Source: Mayamaea pseudoterrestris (Eukaryota; Bacillariophyta; Bacillariophyceae; Sellaphorales; Sellaphoraceae). From it: a stretch of DNA of 64,000 bases. Below the pieces are notes generated by a model, which did not search any database, was not told the DNA's origin, and saw nothing but the letters and a program-made list of their open reading frames with translations. The position numbers and the translations under genes were made by a program. How positions within the stretch are numbered: the first letter of the stretch is position 1; every line of letters starts with the position of its first letter. The stretch is from positions 558,001 through 622,000 of the forward strand of contig BROI01000014.1 in the NCBI GenBank assembly GCA_027923505.1. Reading direction: 5' to 3'. This document shows positions 19,730 through 31,000 of the stretch, piece after piece.

Positions 19730-20806
19730 ATGGCGCGCCGGTTCTCCAAGCAGCACCATGCGCATGAGTCTCGCTATCTGAGTAACAGCAGTGCTGCATC
19801 GTCGGCTGAGGGCAGTCTCAAGAGCGCATTAAATTCTTGTGGAGGCATCTCATCCTTTTCGTCCGATATTTTCAATCACTTGAGCTCGAGCGGTTCAGAG
19901 GCAAGCCATGCAGCGCCAGTGCGTCAATACTTTGCCAAAAAGAGCAAAGACGACGTAGATTGCGCAGAGCACAAGATGAACTCTCCAAGCGATCCGTTAG
20001 TGGTCAAGCTTACGTCCTATCAAACTCGAGGATGGATATCACGAGGCGACTACATGCACTATCGCAAACTGCTCAAAACCAAGGAGCAACGCCAGAAAGT
20101 CCAGACTCTGCTCACGGACATTGCAGCAACTCATCAGGTAGCAGCCTCTGATGCAGCTGCTCCGTCGTCAGGTCTCTTCAAGGGCAGCAATGCATCGTCG
20201 GCAACGTCCACGTCGAGCGCACTAATCGCTGCAGCTCGACGCTTGCAAGTCAGTTGGGACGATCATTCAAAAGCGTCCTCCACGGACGTGAGCGACAAGG
20301 AAAACGCCAAGGATCGCTCAATGGGTCCACCTGCTCCACGGATAGTCCCTGCTTTGCAGCAAGCCTTCAAGCCTACACCAGAGAATCCTCGGCCACCGCG
20401 CAGCAATATGGTAGCTGCTGCTGTTTCCAAACCACCAGATATCACCAATGCAATGCTGCTGGAGCCTTCTCATCTTTGGAAGGGGCATGCACCGTTGGAT
20501 GAGAAGAATCTCCAAAAGCTCTTTGTCGACATGTGTTTCTTTGCGCGCCTCGGTTTCGTGCAGCCTCCAAGCTGCCTGAAATGCGCCTACTCCCAAGTCG
20601 TTGCTGGCCATGCGCCACAGCACAAGCCTAATTGTCTTCGCTGGGTCATTTGGCGCAAGGATGCAAACATTCAACTGCATCCCAACAAATTGGAGGGAAA
20701 CATTGTTATTCTGCAGTGCCATGCGGTGAATGCTTTGCTGGAAGGAAAGCAAGTGGAGGGACGTGCATGGAATGCTGACAGCCGAAGGCTCGTCCGTACG
20801 CATTAA
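19730..20806 (+). CDS. Uncharacterised protein with a Cys/His-rich C-terminal domain
   Basis: 358 residues from ATG 19730, which lies in a CACCATGG context. The first half is Ser/Ala-rich and disordered, with one structured helical block (about residues 85-130: LVVKLTSYQTRGWISRGDYM then YRKLLKTKEQRQKVQTLL). The C-terminal 110 residues look folded: LWKGHAPLDEKNLQKLF, FFARLGFVQPPSCLKC, then a His and Cys (HAPQHKPNC) and WVIWRKDA. CLKC plus the later His/Cys could bind zinc. I do not recognise the family. Convergent with the PARP-type finger gene, 83 bp between stops. Confidence 0.7.
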   Translation: MARRFSKQHHAHESRYLSNSSAASSAEGSLKSALNSCGGISSFSSDIFNHLSSSGSEASHAAPVRQYFAKKSKDDVDCAEHKMNSPSDPLVVKLTSYQTRGWISRGDYMHYRKLLKTKEQRQKVQTLLTDIAATHQVAASDAAAPSSGLFKGSNASSATSTSSALIAAARRLQVSWDDHSKASSTDVSDKENAKDRSMGPPAPRIVPALQQAFKPTPENPRPPRSNMVAAAVSKPPDITNAMLLEPSHLWKGHAPLDEKNLQKLFVDMCFFARLGFVQPPSCLKCAYSQVVAGHAPQHKPNCLRWVIWRKDANIQLHPNKLEGNIVILQCHAVNALLEGKQVEGRAWNADSRRLVRTH

Positions 20807-20889
20807 AAAGTAAAACTTTCATACAAAAGTATATTTGTTAGTCGCATGACAAGAATGTGTAAATCTTTTTACCGGTGTATAGTTTCAAG

Positions 20890-21540
20890 CTATTTTTCAC
20901 TTGTTTCGCGTCGTCGCACCTCACCGCGTCTATCGCCAAAGCAGTCGGCAACGTAGGCTTGTTCCGCCAATGTCAAGTCCTCCCATGACACTCCCTTTTG
21001 CTTTTTAATCTCCTTATAGTCAATCAGTATCTGTTTCTTGTCCTCATCATTCAGTGGCGACTTTTCAATGGCGTCCTTCCAGCACCTAATGTGAAACGCA
21101 TGCTGACGAATCTTGTGCTGCTGATTGGGCCTGCCGCCGCATAAAAGCTTGACCAACGCCTCGTCGGGTGCGTTGCTGCAGTAGTGACACGTCTTTGCCG
21201 CCTCGCACAAGTGTGATTGTTCGGAAACTCGAACGTAGGATAATCCGCAACCACCCGCGTGACAGTACATGACCATGGGATGCGATCCATACAAGGGAAT
21301 GACTGGAAGAGCGAGTGGATTTCCTCCATATTTAATGCCCCATCGAGGAGCTCCTTGTGGAATTGTTTTGCCACAGTCGACGCAAGTTGCTCGCGATGAA
21401 GGAGCAAGGTTGGCTTGAATGGCGTCGGGATGAATGTTGCGAAGCGTGGGGTCGAGTCGTTCCAATTGTATGGACGACAACTGTTTCTGCTTCTTTTCGG
21501 TCGGAGCCAAAGTTGTTGCACTATTGGCTCGCTTTGGCAT
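20890..21540 (-). CDS. PARP-type zinc-finger-like protein
   Basis: 216 residues from ATG 21540. A basic N-terminus (MPKRANSATT..EKKQKQ) suggests nuclear location. SSRATCVDCGKTIPQGAPRWG matches the start of PARP-type (nick-sensor) zinc fingers, 'GRSxCxxCxxxIxKGxxRxG', and a much later AFHIRCW supplies the H-x2-C half, so CVDC..HIRC could complete a finger with a long insertion. The insertion itself has more Cys (CHAGGCG, CHYC) and may hold a second zinc site. The C-terminal helix ends in GDRRGEVRRRE. PARP catalytic residues are absent, as in stand-alone fingers used for DNA-break binding. The ligand pairing is inferred. Confidence 0.65.
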   Translation of the reverse strand: MPKRANSATTLAPTEKKQKQLSSIQLERLDPTLRNIHPDAIQANLAPSSRATCVDCGKTIPQGAPRWGIKYGGNPLALPVIPLYGSHPMVMYCHAGGCGLSYVRVSEQSHLCEAAKTCHYCSNAPDEALVKLLCGGRPNQQHKIRQHAFHIRCWKDAIEKSPLNDEDKKQILIDYKEIKKQKGVSWEDLTLAEQAYVADCFGDRRGEVRRRETSEK

Positions 21541-21892
21541 GGCGCAGGGAGGTGCAAACGATTTTAGAAAAGAGAAATGGACAGTGTGATGGTTCGGGTG
21601 TCGGTAATTTCACACATTCTGAGCTTTGTGACCTTAGACAGCAGCGACGTCAGCCATCGCTTGCCTTAACAGTCCAAGTTGACTTCTTATCCGCCAAATT
21701 GCATATTGCACGCAGTACTGTATGTCGTTTAATCCTTTCATTGATGGCTATAATTATCTTGCTTTGCTCTCATGTATGTAATGTCTGCTACTATACCCGT
21801 CGGCATCTCATAAATTGGCTGAGCAGTATAGCTACGATTCGCCAAGTCTTCAAGTAAAAATGTTCATTGCGTGCCTATAGTTCCTTTTATAC
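21541..21892. other. Intergenic region, nothing recognised
   Basis: 352 AT-rich bases between the start of the zinc-finger gene and the stop of the proteasome gene, both on the minus strand. No open frame with protein character, repeat or RNA gene seen. Confidence 0.35.
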
Positions 21893-22567
21893 CTAATATC
21901 CAACTGGTCCAAACGGCAAGCGATTGCCAGGAAGATAGTCTCGCTGGACGCCTTCGGATGTGACAACCACTGTTCGAACAACTCCACCCGAACTTCCGTC
22001 GCGCGCCATGGCGTGGCTCACCGACTTTTTAACCAACACCAGCGTTTCTTCCTTTGTCATGTCTGCCTTGTAGGAGGAGTCGATCAAGCCAAAAATGTAC
22101 ATGGATCCAGATCCGCCTACTGCAAACGGAACCTTCATGCAGGTTCCTCCCTGCGCCACTTGATAGACAGCTCCACCTTCCTGCGGACTCCATCCCGCAA
22201 CAATGAGACCAGCACTCAAATTGTCTTTGTTGTCATAAACCAAGTTCGCCATGAGATGCGCCGCAACAGACACACGCGGCGGACGACCCGTCTCTAGCGT
22301 ATGCTGCTGCAGGTAGTACTTGACGTAATCCGTCAGCGCCTGGCAGTCGGCGGCGCTACCGGAGCGGCACGCGAAAATATGTTCGGAGAGTTGCGCAATC
22401 TTGTCGGACACGCGATTCGCAACGTACGTTCCAGTGGAGACGCGCGAGTCGCTTCCCAAAACGACGCCGCCGGCAAAGGGAATGGCCATGATGGTGGTTC
22501 CAGTCATGAGCTCGGCGCTCTTGTTGGGAAGCAATGACACGTGCGCGTCAGCATATAATGATGTCAT
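21893..22567 (-). CDS. PSMB6: 20S proteasome subunit beta1 (PSMB6 type)
   Basis: Caspase-like catalytic subunit of the 20S core. The ATG at 22567 gives 224 residues; the open frame reaches only a GTG two codons earlier. A 23-residue prosequence ends in LMTG, cut before the nucleophile in TTIMAIPFAGGVVLGSDSR, so Thr1, Asp17 and the Lys33 equivalent (RVSDKIAQL) are present. FACRSGSAADCQALTDYV, AGLIVAGWSPQEGGAVYQV, FAVGGSGSMYIFGLIDSSY and MARDGSSGGVVR are beta1 signatures. Length and motifs are normal and the enzyme should be active. No intron. The start is divergent from the coiled-coil protein gene. Confidence 0.96.
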   Translation of the reverse strand: MTSLYADAHVSLLPNKSAELMTGTTIMAIPFAGGVVLGSDSRVSTGTYVANRVSDKIAQLSEHIFACRSGSAADCQALTDYVKYYLQQHTLETGRPPRVSVAAHLMANLVYDNKDNLSAGLIVAGWSPQEGGAVYQVAQGGTCMKVPFAVGGSGSMYIFGLIDSSYKADMTKEETLVLVKKSVSHAMARDGSSGGVVRTVVVTSEGVQRDYLPGNRLPFGPVGY

Positions 22568-22873
22568 GGTCACTGAGAGCTGAAATGTATAAATTAAGGA
22601 GGCAGTAGTTCAGGATGCTGCAAGCCTTGATGAATGATGTGCAATATGACGAGATGCACTTCACCATGGCGGCCAGCGCGGATGCGCAAAGATCTGTGCG
22701 ATCGAAGGCCAGACACCAAATATCGTACCGGTACCGCTAGCTGCCTACGTTGATGTCGCTGAGGTACTCGTAGGAGAGGCGCGCGCGATCGCCGATCGTC
22801 ATGCTCGCTGCTTCCAAGACTTCCATTTCGGTTGGACGTCCCTCGTTTCCAGTCGCCTTCCACCAAAGAAACC
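22568..22873. promoter_or_regulatory. Divergent promoter region of PSMB6 and the coiled-coil gene
   Basis: 306 bases between two starts on opposite strands. No ACGT- or CCAAT-type element stands out. A minus-strand open frame here has no protein character. Confidence 0.35.
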
Positions 22874-25834
22874 ATGAGTCAAGTCAACGACACAGACTAC
22901 CTTGCTCTATCATTTAACAGTTTTGAAAGCCTTCAGACTAAACTGCTGCTTATGCCACGAGACGATGAGACTGGCTTGGGAGCAATTGTTACGGCTAAAG
23001 ATTGCGCCGTTCAAAACCACGCATTGGTTGGCATGGTGGATCAACAAACAGACTTTTACGAGCTAGAATTTTGTCAAATACTGTCAGTGATACGGCAGGC
23101 CAATGCCCCATTTACTTGTCGGTTCGCCCCACTACCAGCCGCAGTGGCTGCAGCGATCCAGCATTCCGGTGACGCTACAACACAGGAGCAGGAGGAGGAA
23201 AAGAAGGATGACTCTTCCGTTAAACACGACGCAAAGCCAGATTTCAGACAGGAGCACAATGGCGAAGTTACGAACCATGAATCGATAGAAGCTCAAGTCT
23301 CAAAAACGTCAGCTGTGGACCAGTTGAGTGACAATAATCCGGATACGCCTGCTGCTATTGCATCAAAAAAGGACGATTGTTCCATTATAACCAAAAGTTC
23401 GTCAGACGATTCTCACAACGATTCAAACCACAAGATGCAACTATCGTCGCCTACTTGGAGCGACTTGCAAAAGTGGACGACGCGCATGACCAAGACCTCC
23501 ATGGAGTTTTCCACAGTGGCGGCATCCACGGCCGTTCAGATGGCCATGGCGGCCAAGGAGCGAGCGGCAACTGCTAGCAATGGTAATCATACACAATCTG
23601 CCGAGAGCGCCAAGACGATGAATGAGGAACAGGCCCTTCCGGTCAACATATTCATCCATACGAGCTCTGGTGCATGGTTGCCCTTGCCAAAGACGGAAAC
23701 AAATGGAGCGACCGGGGAGCTGGTCTTGACCAATTCATCAGTGATTTCCGTCCGATTTTCAGCAACAGAGCCATGCTTGAGTCGAAACTTTTCCTTCCAG
23801 TGGTATTGCTCGTGTAACAACTCGGATCAGAAATGGCAAATTTTAAAAGGCGCAACGAATGCTTCCTTCCAACCTTGCGCAACGGAAGTAGGTCATCGGC
23901 TGCGATGTGCAGTCCAGGCCAAGGACAAGGGGGAGACGGTATCCGTTAAAGACCCCGAGGCTGAAGGTGACATTAAAATATATTACTGCGAGACGATCGG
24001 TCGTGTTTTGGCATCGGAGCAACTTTTCAATGGAGCAAGACAAGCATTGGTACGAGGGACAAGCTTTGGAGGGCTAGTTGGCAAGGATAAGGCAACTGGC
24101 CGATCATTCTCTATCAAGATTCAGACGAAAAAATATAAGGATGAAAAGGGTAACAAAGCATCTTGCAGTGCTATCACGATCTATCAGGTCTCTGGAAAGA
24201 CGGCCGAGCCTATGCATCCGGAAAATGAACCAGTTACTGGAGTCATGGCCTGCGTGGACTATTCTACTCCCAAGGAATTTAAGCTAGTGTTTGCGAACGG
24301 CATTCCTCAGTCTGCATCAATGGTTGCGGCACTTGCCACTGACAATCAACTGACTTTGCAATCGTCGACTCGCCTTGGACGTGAGAGCTTATTGCTGACG
24401 CTTGGAATTGCCAATTTTCCGGGTAAGCAGAGCGAACTTGGCCCAACTACAATGCTGTATGATTGTCCCAGCAGAGATCCCGCTCCAATTTTACTGCAAT
24501 ACTCGTATGACTCTACTGTCGAGGGTGATGTGGATTGCGCTTCACACGGCACCGGCTCAACATGCACTTCGCCGATGGATCCTTTACGCTTGGGAAGTCC
24601 TGAGCGCAAAAACAGGTCGTCGCCTTGTCCATCATTGTCAACGGTTCACTCAAAGTCCAGCACAAGTCGAACGCAGGAGCGCTCAAACTCGTTGGGTTCA
24701 ATGTCGATTTTATCGGACAGTGACGACTCGACGCGGACGGGTGAACTGGAGCAAGAAGTCGTATTGCTGCGTGAGAAACTGGACCGCAAGAACAAGGTAG
24801 TGGGTGATCTCCAGCGTCAATTGGCACAGTCGGAAGCCTTGTCGGCAAAGAAAGAGGAGCAAGTACAAATTTCTGCCAGGTCCCTTCAGCAGAGTGAAAA
24901 TGATAAGCAAAGTCTGACACAGTCACTTCGGCTTGCTGAGAAGAAAGTTGTCACGTTGCAGGAAAGTGTCAAAATAATGCAAGAGAAGCATCATCAGAAA
25001 GTGGAAGCGGTGGAAGCAATATCAGCCGAAAAGTCTGCAAAAATCCTAGAATTGGAGAAAACAATACGGACGCTGCAAAACGACAAGGCGGTGCTCTCGG
25101 CAGGTATCGAAGCACGAGAGGGCAAGCTGGCCCGAATGGACGAGCTACAGCGATCCTATTTAGAAATGACAAGCAAGATACGCCACGAAGAAGTACTTCG
25201 AGTGGAGATTGAAGCTGCGAGTCGTCGTTGTAACGAAACTATTGATGAGCTGGAACAAGTTAAAAAGGCATTGGTCGAGAAAGAATCTGAAGTCGAAAGA
25301 TTGACGAATAAAACGTGCCAGTTCTCCAGTGAACTTGAGCATGAGCGAAAAAAGACAGCATCTCATCATGCTGATATTGAAACGTTACAACTTCGCATTC
25401 AAAAGCTCGTTGCTGAGCGAAATAACTACAAGCAAAAAGGCGACAGTCTATCGAAGGAAATGAGCCGAATATGTCGCAATGGAAGGTCCATTCGGGACGT
25501 CGAAAGGATATTGATTGATGAAGCATCTCTTCGCCAAGAGGTCGTGTTACTTCGCGAACAGAAGCGGCGAGCGCTCGAAGATTTAGATCATTATCGGACC
25601 TCCTACGAGCAATCCCGATCGGCTCAGCAAATGGCTGGATTTGATGCTGACACGGTGAATGTCTTAGAACGAAATGCCGAATTAGAAAGATTGCTGGCCG
25701 AGCTTACAGAATATGTGCAAGCCAAAGAAATGCAGCTAGAAACCTTGATGCAAGTAAACGCCGCAATCCAAAAAGAGCTAAAAGATTTGACAAAGTCAAC
25801 AATGAGCAAGAATTTGAGTAGACACGATGTGTAA
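22874..25834 (+). CDS. Large coiled-coil protein with an AIR9-like Ig domain
   Basis: 986 residues from ATG 22874 (MSQVNDTDYLALSF); the open frame begins earlier at a TTG. An N-terminal globular block (1-90) is followed by an acidic disordered linker. Residues about 255-370 resemble one A9 (AIR9-type Ig-like) repeat: FSFQWYCSCNNSDQKWQIL, GATNASFQPCATEVGHRLRC. A further beta-rich block (about 375-540) ends at the Ser-rich stretch with CTSPMDPLRLGSP. From about residue 630 to the end the protein is a long heptad-patterned coiled coil. AIR9 proteins bind microtubules in plants and occur in flagellated protists; a cytoskeletal or basal-body role is a guess. No membrane segment. Confidence 0.75.
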   Translation: MSQVNDTDYLALSFNSFESLQTKLLLMPRDDETGLGAIVTAKDCAVQNHALVGMVDQQTDFYELEFCQILSVIRQANAPFTCRFAPLPAAVAAAIQHSGDATTQEQEEEKKDDSSVKHDAKPDFRQEHNGEVTNHESIEAQVSKTSAVDQLSDNNPDTPAAIASKKDDCSIITKSSSDDSHNDSNHKMQLSSPTWSDLQKWTTRMTKTSMEFSTVAASTAVQMAMAAKERAATASNGNHTQSAESAKTMNEEQALPVNIFIHTSSGAWLPLPKTETNGATGELVLTNSSVISVRFSATEPCLSRNFSFQWYCSCNNSDQKWQILKGATNASFQPCATEVGHRLRCAVQAKDKGETVSVKDPEAEGDIKIYYCETIGRVLASEQLFNGARQALVRGTSFGGLVGKDKATGRSFSIKIQTKKYKDEKGNKASCSAITIYQVSGKTAEPMHPENEPVTGVMACVDYSTPKEFKLVFANGIPQSASMVAALATDNQLTLQSSTRLGRESLLLTLGIANFPGKQSELGPTTMLYDCPSRDPAPILLQYSYDSTVEGDVDCASHGTGSTCTSPMDPLRLGSPERKNRSSPCPSLSTVHSKSSTSRTQERSNSLGSMSILSDSDDSTRTGELEQEVVLLREKLDRKNKVVGDLQRQLAQSEALSAKKEEQVQISARSLQQSENDKQSLTQSLRLAEKKVVTLQESVKIMQEKHHQKVEAVEAISAEKSAKILELEKTIRTLQNDKAVLSAGIEAREGKLARMDELQRSYLEMTSKIRHEEVLRVEIEAASRRCNETIDELEQVKKALVEKESEVERLTNKTCQFSSELEHERKKTASHHADIETLQLRIQKLVAERNNYKQKGDSLSKEMSRICRNGRSIRDVERILIDEASLRQEVVLLREQKRRALEDLDHYRTSYEQSRSAQQMAGFDADTVNVLERNAELERLLAELTEYVQAKEMQLETLMQVNAAIQKELKDLTKSTMSKNLSRHDV

Positions 25835-26068
25835 GAAAATTTTCAGTTGTGTTTTTCATGAATAAACTGCCATCAGCGTATATCTATCGCTATATTTTGG
25901 TGAATGTAAGAATATGATGTAGCGTCGGCGGGAAAGCGTGGCGCTTTCATGCCACCGTCGTACGAACGACATACGTAGAAATACCTAGCGCAACCATGGG
26001 AGGAAACTTATCATGCAAATAAGTGCATGAACTATGATCTTGATGAACGTTACAATTCGCATTTACAA

Positions 26069-27790
26069 CTAAATCATCCCTTGTCTCACCGAAGCAAGAG
26101 CAATGGCCATGATTTCGTCAGCGTCAAGCTTCAATTCGCCGAAACGCTTTGGCTTTGGACGAGCAAGGTTTGCCACCCAGTTGCTGATAAAGGCCCTGTC
26201 CTCCTCGTACTTGGTGCTTCGTTGAGCTTCGTGGCCATCGCATAACACCTTTTGCTGTTGACTTTGCGCTGTAATTTCCGCATCTGTGAGAAACCAATCC
26301 TCATCCTGAATCGCTGGTTCCTCGACTGGTTGAGCAGTGTTGACCTTGCGTGGCTTTGCCTTGCGCATTGTATCTGTATCTTTACGCGACGCGGTAACAT
26401 TCGCATTTGATTCTGATACGACATCACCCCATGGTGTTGCTCCATCATCCGAAAAGAATGGCTGCAGTGCATCAGCATCGTCATCATCCTGGCTGCTTGA
26501 GCGAAACAGAGGCTGCAACTTGCTACGATCCGGAGCCGGTGCCAAAGATGTGACTCCACCAGCAGAGTTCAAAAAGCCTCCTCCAACCACTCGAAACGCA
26601 TGAGGATCCTCTCCGGCAAAGCCTTGCTCCGCGAACACGTGAGGGTTCCCATCATACTCAATCTTGCGTCCAAGCAATTGCTCATTGACTCGAAACATGT
26701 CTTCCTCGCTCCAGCCACCAACATCTCCCACGTTGGCTAAACCTGATTCTGTCAAATCATTCTCAGATCGCACTTTGATACGGCTACTATTGCGACTCCC
26801 CTTCTTGCGGCTCTGATCGCGTGAGGGTGTCTTGTTTTGCTTCTCCGTTGGTGTCTTGTCACGCTTCTTGCTGGCACTACCATTATCCTTGCCAAAAAGC
26901 TTAACGTACTTGGAAGGATGATTCCTTTTGATCCACCGCTTGAGCTGACTGACAAAGGGAATGACAGCGTACGTTCTGCTCGGTAAATTGTCCACGTCAT
27001 GCCACCCTACACTGGCAACTTCCTTGCGAGCCACGGGCGCAAACGGAAAGTCGTTTGGGACGCCGCAGCAAACGTAGCTCGTGCGTCGCTTGCCATCCGC
27101 TTCCTGAAAGACCAAGGCATCCGCCTCCGTTGGCATCTTCCAAGTCAACTTGTTGTTGTTTGCCTTGGATTCCTTCCACTCGGCCGTGAGTCCATAGGTG
27201 CATAGTGGATCAAACCCCGTCTCCTCGTACGTTTCTCGCGCGGCAGCTTCCAATCCATCTTCGCCTTGATTAATCTTTCCCGCTGGAAATGTGTAAGTCT
27301 TGGAGTTCCAAACTTGACAGAGGATAACGCGCGAGCAATCCTGAGACAATAGAATGCATCCATAGTTGGAAATCTTTCTCTTGTAATTGGAAAACTCTTG
27401 CCACATGGCATTGAATCGACTCGGATCCGGAAGAAGTGGACTAAATCCAAACAATTGCTGCGCAAACGGCTTGAGGTTTGCAAATCGCGGCAAGCTGCAG
27501 TTAGCATCGGGATCGCAGATCCAATCCTCGTAAAACCACCAAGCTTGCTCGAGCTGAAAAAAGATGCGGTCCGACGACTGAAGCTCCGAGTCGGGTAAAT
27601 TGAGAATGAAGCGAGTGTGAACGTCCTCGAGGGCTTCCAGGTACGCAGGGTTCGTATACTTGTTCTGATGTGGAGAATTGTTGATAGCCGCTTTCGCTGG
27701 TGGAGGTGTCATCACCATGTCATCCGATGTGGCGCTAGCCGTCGAAGACTCTGCGACGGAATCTTTACGAACATATGCAGACTGAGACAT
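26069..27790 (-). CDS. DCP2: mRNA-decapping enzyme DCP2 (Nudix hydrolase)
   Basis: Removes the m7G cap in 5'-3' mRNA decay, in cytoplasmic P bodies. From ATG 27790 the protein has 573 residues; the frame is open up to an ATG at 28006 but the extra 72 residues look non-coding. The DCP2 regulatory (box A) domain spans about 45-130 (LEDVHTRFILNLPDSEL, FFQLEQAWWFYEDW, FNAMWQEFSNYK). The Nudix fold follows (VPxxGCILLSQD-like VSNYGCILLSQDCSRV, then WNSKTYTFPAGKI). The Nudix box at about 170-192 reads GKINQGEDGLEAAARETYEE, with all catalytic Glu residues. Box B-like region WHDVDNLP and KRWIKRN follow. The C-terminal 250 residues are disordered and include AIQDEDWFLTDAEI. Convergent with the coiled-coil gene and divergent from the DENND4-like gene. 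Confidence 0.95.
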   Translation of the reverse strand: MSQSAYVRKDSVAESSTASATSDDMVMTPPPAKAAINNSPHQNKYTNPAYLEALEDVHTRFILNLPDSELQSSDRIFFQLEQAWWFYEDWICDPDANCSLPRFANLKPFAQQLFGFSPLLPDPSRFNAMWQEFSNYKRKISNYGCILLSQDCSRVILCQVWNSKTYTFPAGKINQGEDGLEAAARETYEETGFDPLCTYGLTAEWKESKANNNKLTWKMPTEADALVFQEADGKRRTSYVCCGVPNDFPFAPVARKEVASVGWHDVDNLPSRTYAVIPFVSQLKRWIKRNHPSKYVKLFGKDNGSASKKRDKTPTEKQNKTPSRDQSRKKGSRNSSRIKVRSENDLTESGLANVGDVGGWSEEDMFRVNEQLLGRKIEYDGNPHVFAEQGFAGEDPHAFRVVGGGFLNSAGGVTSLAPAPDRSKLQPLFRSSSQDDDDADALQPFFSDDGATPWGDVVSESNANVTASRKDTDTMRKAKPRKVNTAQPVEEPAIQDEDWFLTDAEITAQSQQQKVLCDGHEAQRSTKYEEDRAFISNWVANLARPKPKRFGELKLDADEIMAIALASVRQGMI

Positions 27791-28075
27791 TACGCTTGCT
27801 TTGCTAGTCTGTCTATATATCCTTGGTCTCGCGGGGATAGGTTTGCTGTGAATCGCCGTATATATGCGGATGGAGAGTCGATCGTCGTCGTCAAAGGAGT
27901 GGAACGCTGTCGCAACGGCAACCGATGCGACATGTAAATTGACGACGGATGATGAAGGCGTGAGCGTTTCATTTTCAGCAAATCCTCCTCGACACTGCTC
28001 CTGCATCTTATACCTGCGTTTGCTTCAGCTACTCCAGTCGTACATATAACATCCATCATGCCGAGCTAGCTCATC

Positions 28076-31000
28076 ATGCCGCCCAAAAATGCGCAAAAAG
28101 ACGAGAAACAGTCAAGCCGTGGGCATGTCGCCGAGTACTTTGCCATTCTCGGTGTCGGCGAGCAATTGGTTTGGAAGCACCGACAAAAGCAAAGCAGCGG
28201 TAATTCTGACCAGCATGAAACAGACGATAATGATGAAGAGGAGGACCTTTTATTAGAGGAGCGATTTATGAGAGAAATTGTTGACGTTGCTGTGATACGC
28301 ATTCCAGAAGGAGATGCGTTCTTTGACCACGAATGGAACGTTCTATCCAATGCCGACAAATCTACTGCTTTGCAATCTAATGCTGACGACTTTCCAGCTG
28401 TAACACCCAATACAACGGATTTCAGTCATGAATCCAAACATTTGCTGTCTTCTCCGTCGTACTCGGAGGCTACTACGTCGGTAAATCCATCGGTTCATCT
28501 GCCTCCAAATCGAAGCTCCTGCGTCGTTCGATATCATGGTTGGGAGCTGCTGCATCGGACTCTCCCGGCAGGGCGGACTGGCTATTGGACGGATGAAAGC
28601 ATGCAAACGAGTCGAAACCAGAAACAACATGACAATCTGCTATGGTCCAAGGCTCAAACCTGGGAAGCCAATATTGATTGGGCAGATGGACTTCGCGGAA
28701 AGCTTCTGGAGCAAGTTCAGCGAGTCGTGAAACCAACGCTACCTCATTTGAATGTCAACAAGATTGTTCGAAAAGTGGAATCCACCTTTCGCAACTTGCG
28801 GCATCGAAAAGAGACATCAGATGCAGCCGAGCATTACTACTTGGCCTACAAGCGACGACGAGTCGAAAATCGCAATCAACCGGCAATAGTCGACGTTCAG
28901 CTACTGTACATGCGCATGCATAAATCGTGTCTCAAGCAGCCGCTACAGAATAACGTGCCGGCAAGTAAGCGGCAAAGCAACATGCATGCTTCAAAGTCTG
29001 CAGCGGCAGCATTGATTCCAAACCTTGCTGGACAATTTTTGGAAAGGTATCAGTCGCAAATGAAGCATCCAATCCAAAATGATGGAGAGGAAGAGGCTGT
29101 GAAACTTATACCCGTTCAAGACTATCTGCAGCTACCCGACGGCTATGACGAATGGGCGATTCCGGACGAATTCTTGTACACGCGCGATCCCAATTCACTG
29201 ATTTTGCCGCAGCCGTCACCAACGTCGAGCAGCGCTGGCGCTAGCAAAACTCGAACGGTTGTCTTACTAGAAAACAATGATTTATATTCTCAACGAAAAT
29301 CTCATATTTGCAACCAGGACGACCAAGACTCGCAGCATGGTTCCGAGTCTGACATTGCTGCCGCCAGTAGTGGATCAGGATTTGGAGTTGAGGTTGATAT
29401 CCTTAGCAGCCAGTCCGGGTCCATGAACGCGGACGCGCTTTTCCCCAAAATTATTTCGAACCAAGCCATGACGGCTACTGCGTTTAATGGCGATGACGAC
29501 GATGGTCAATTCTATATAGTCCCCGTATTGGCAGTTCAGCGACAGCGCGTCGATGATGAGGAGCGATTTCACGAAACGGATTCGGCCATTGTCGAGCTCG
29601 CTGTATCCTTTGCCGACCAGAAAGGGGAGGCTGTACTACCTTTAGATGGGAGTGATGACGACGAAGACGATGGGGAGGACAACGATGGTGTATTTAACGT
29701 TTTGCGCAAAACAATGTGGCGCGTCGCTCAGCGTGACACCGCTCGTGAAGGTGCGAGACCTATGTCAATTGGTTCACCTGTAATATTAGCCAGGCGAAAT
29801 GTTCCATACGGCTTTGCTGACGTTGCCTTCGCGACGCGGGTTCTTGGGCGATTTCCGTATAAAAACTACAAGGATTTTCCATTGCCGGAAGAGGAACTGC
29901 CAATGTTTTGCTATCCGACTGGATGCCGGCTACACCGAGCTCGCTTCTCTGACGCACCATTGGCGGAGTGCTATGGATTTGTAGTAAAAAATGAACGTGG
30001 AGACAGCATATATATTTCCTGCGTGTCTTTCATGGAACCATTGACGAGCCAGAAAGTGAAGCAGTTGAACGACATGTCCAGGAAGCGCAGTCGAACGTCC
30101 CTCGCTCATCGCGCTTTTTGTCATGATCGCGAAAAGAGACAATTTAAGAGTTTTGATGTCGATGGAACAGGTAGTGAGGCATCTACTGAGGTCGATAGTG
30201 GTTTTCTGCTGACTGGTTTTGATGACATGACAACCTTTGAGAAAAAGACCATCTGTTTGGTGAGTCGCTTTCCTTTCTGGACTGCGTTTCGAAAGTTTCT
30301 CGCCCATTTGCACATACTTACAAATTCAACGAGCAGCATTCCGTTGGAACGCTATATTTCACATCTGCTGTTGTCAGTACCTGTCCCAAAAGCTGGTGGA
30401 CCATCCGTCCTCGTGCCCCTTCCAGCGCTGAATGATCCATTACTTTTGTACATGCCTCCCGAGAAGGATTTCCCTTTGGTGGACCTGCCGTTTCAAAGAC
30501 TCTTTGCCTGCTTGGACATAAAAACTATTGTGACGGTGGTTCTTGGGCTTCTTACTTTGGAACATAAAGTGATAGTAATGTCATCACGGCCTTCGCTTGT
30601 CCTCGATGTGTGTGAACTGCTGCGAGCACTCATGTTCCCTTTCGATTTATGCGCACCATACGTTCCTCGCTTGACCGAGCCCTTCAAAAGTTCTCTGGAA
30701 TTTCCCGGTGCGCTCTTTGTTGGTATCCATCGAGATGGGACAGAGAACGGTCTTGCCGAAGCAGTCCGTCGCTCACCTCCAGATGACAGCATCATTATCA
30801 ATCTTGACTCTGGCGAACTAGCCGGTGACGGAGACCGACACGAAATTGTTTCGGCCATATGGGACATGATTCCAGCGGGTGCCAGATCTATGCTTGTTTC
30901 GGAGCTAGAAACACTTTGTGAAGACGCAGATATCATCGATGGACAAGAACCACTAGATTCACAATACGATTCTGCGTTTGACGTGGCCCTTTCAGCTGCA

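Noticed and set aside
27791-28006. In-frame N-terminal extension of DCP2 from an ATG at 28006
   Set aside because: DCP2 starts close before the box A domain, and the extra 72 residues look like untranslated sequence shared with the divergent promoter; the possibility remains.
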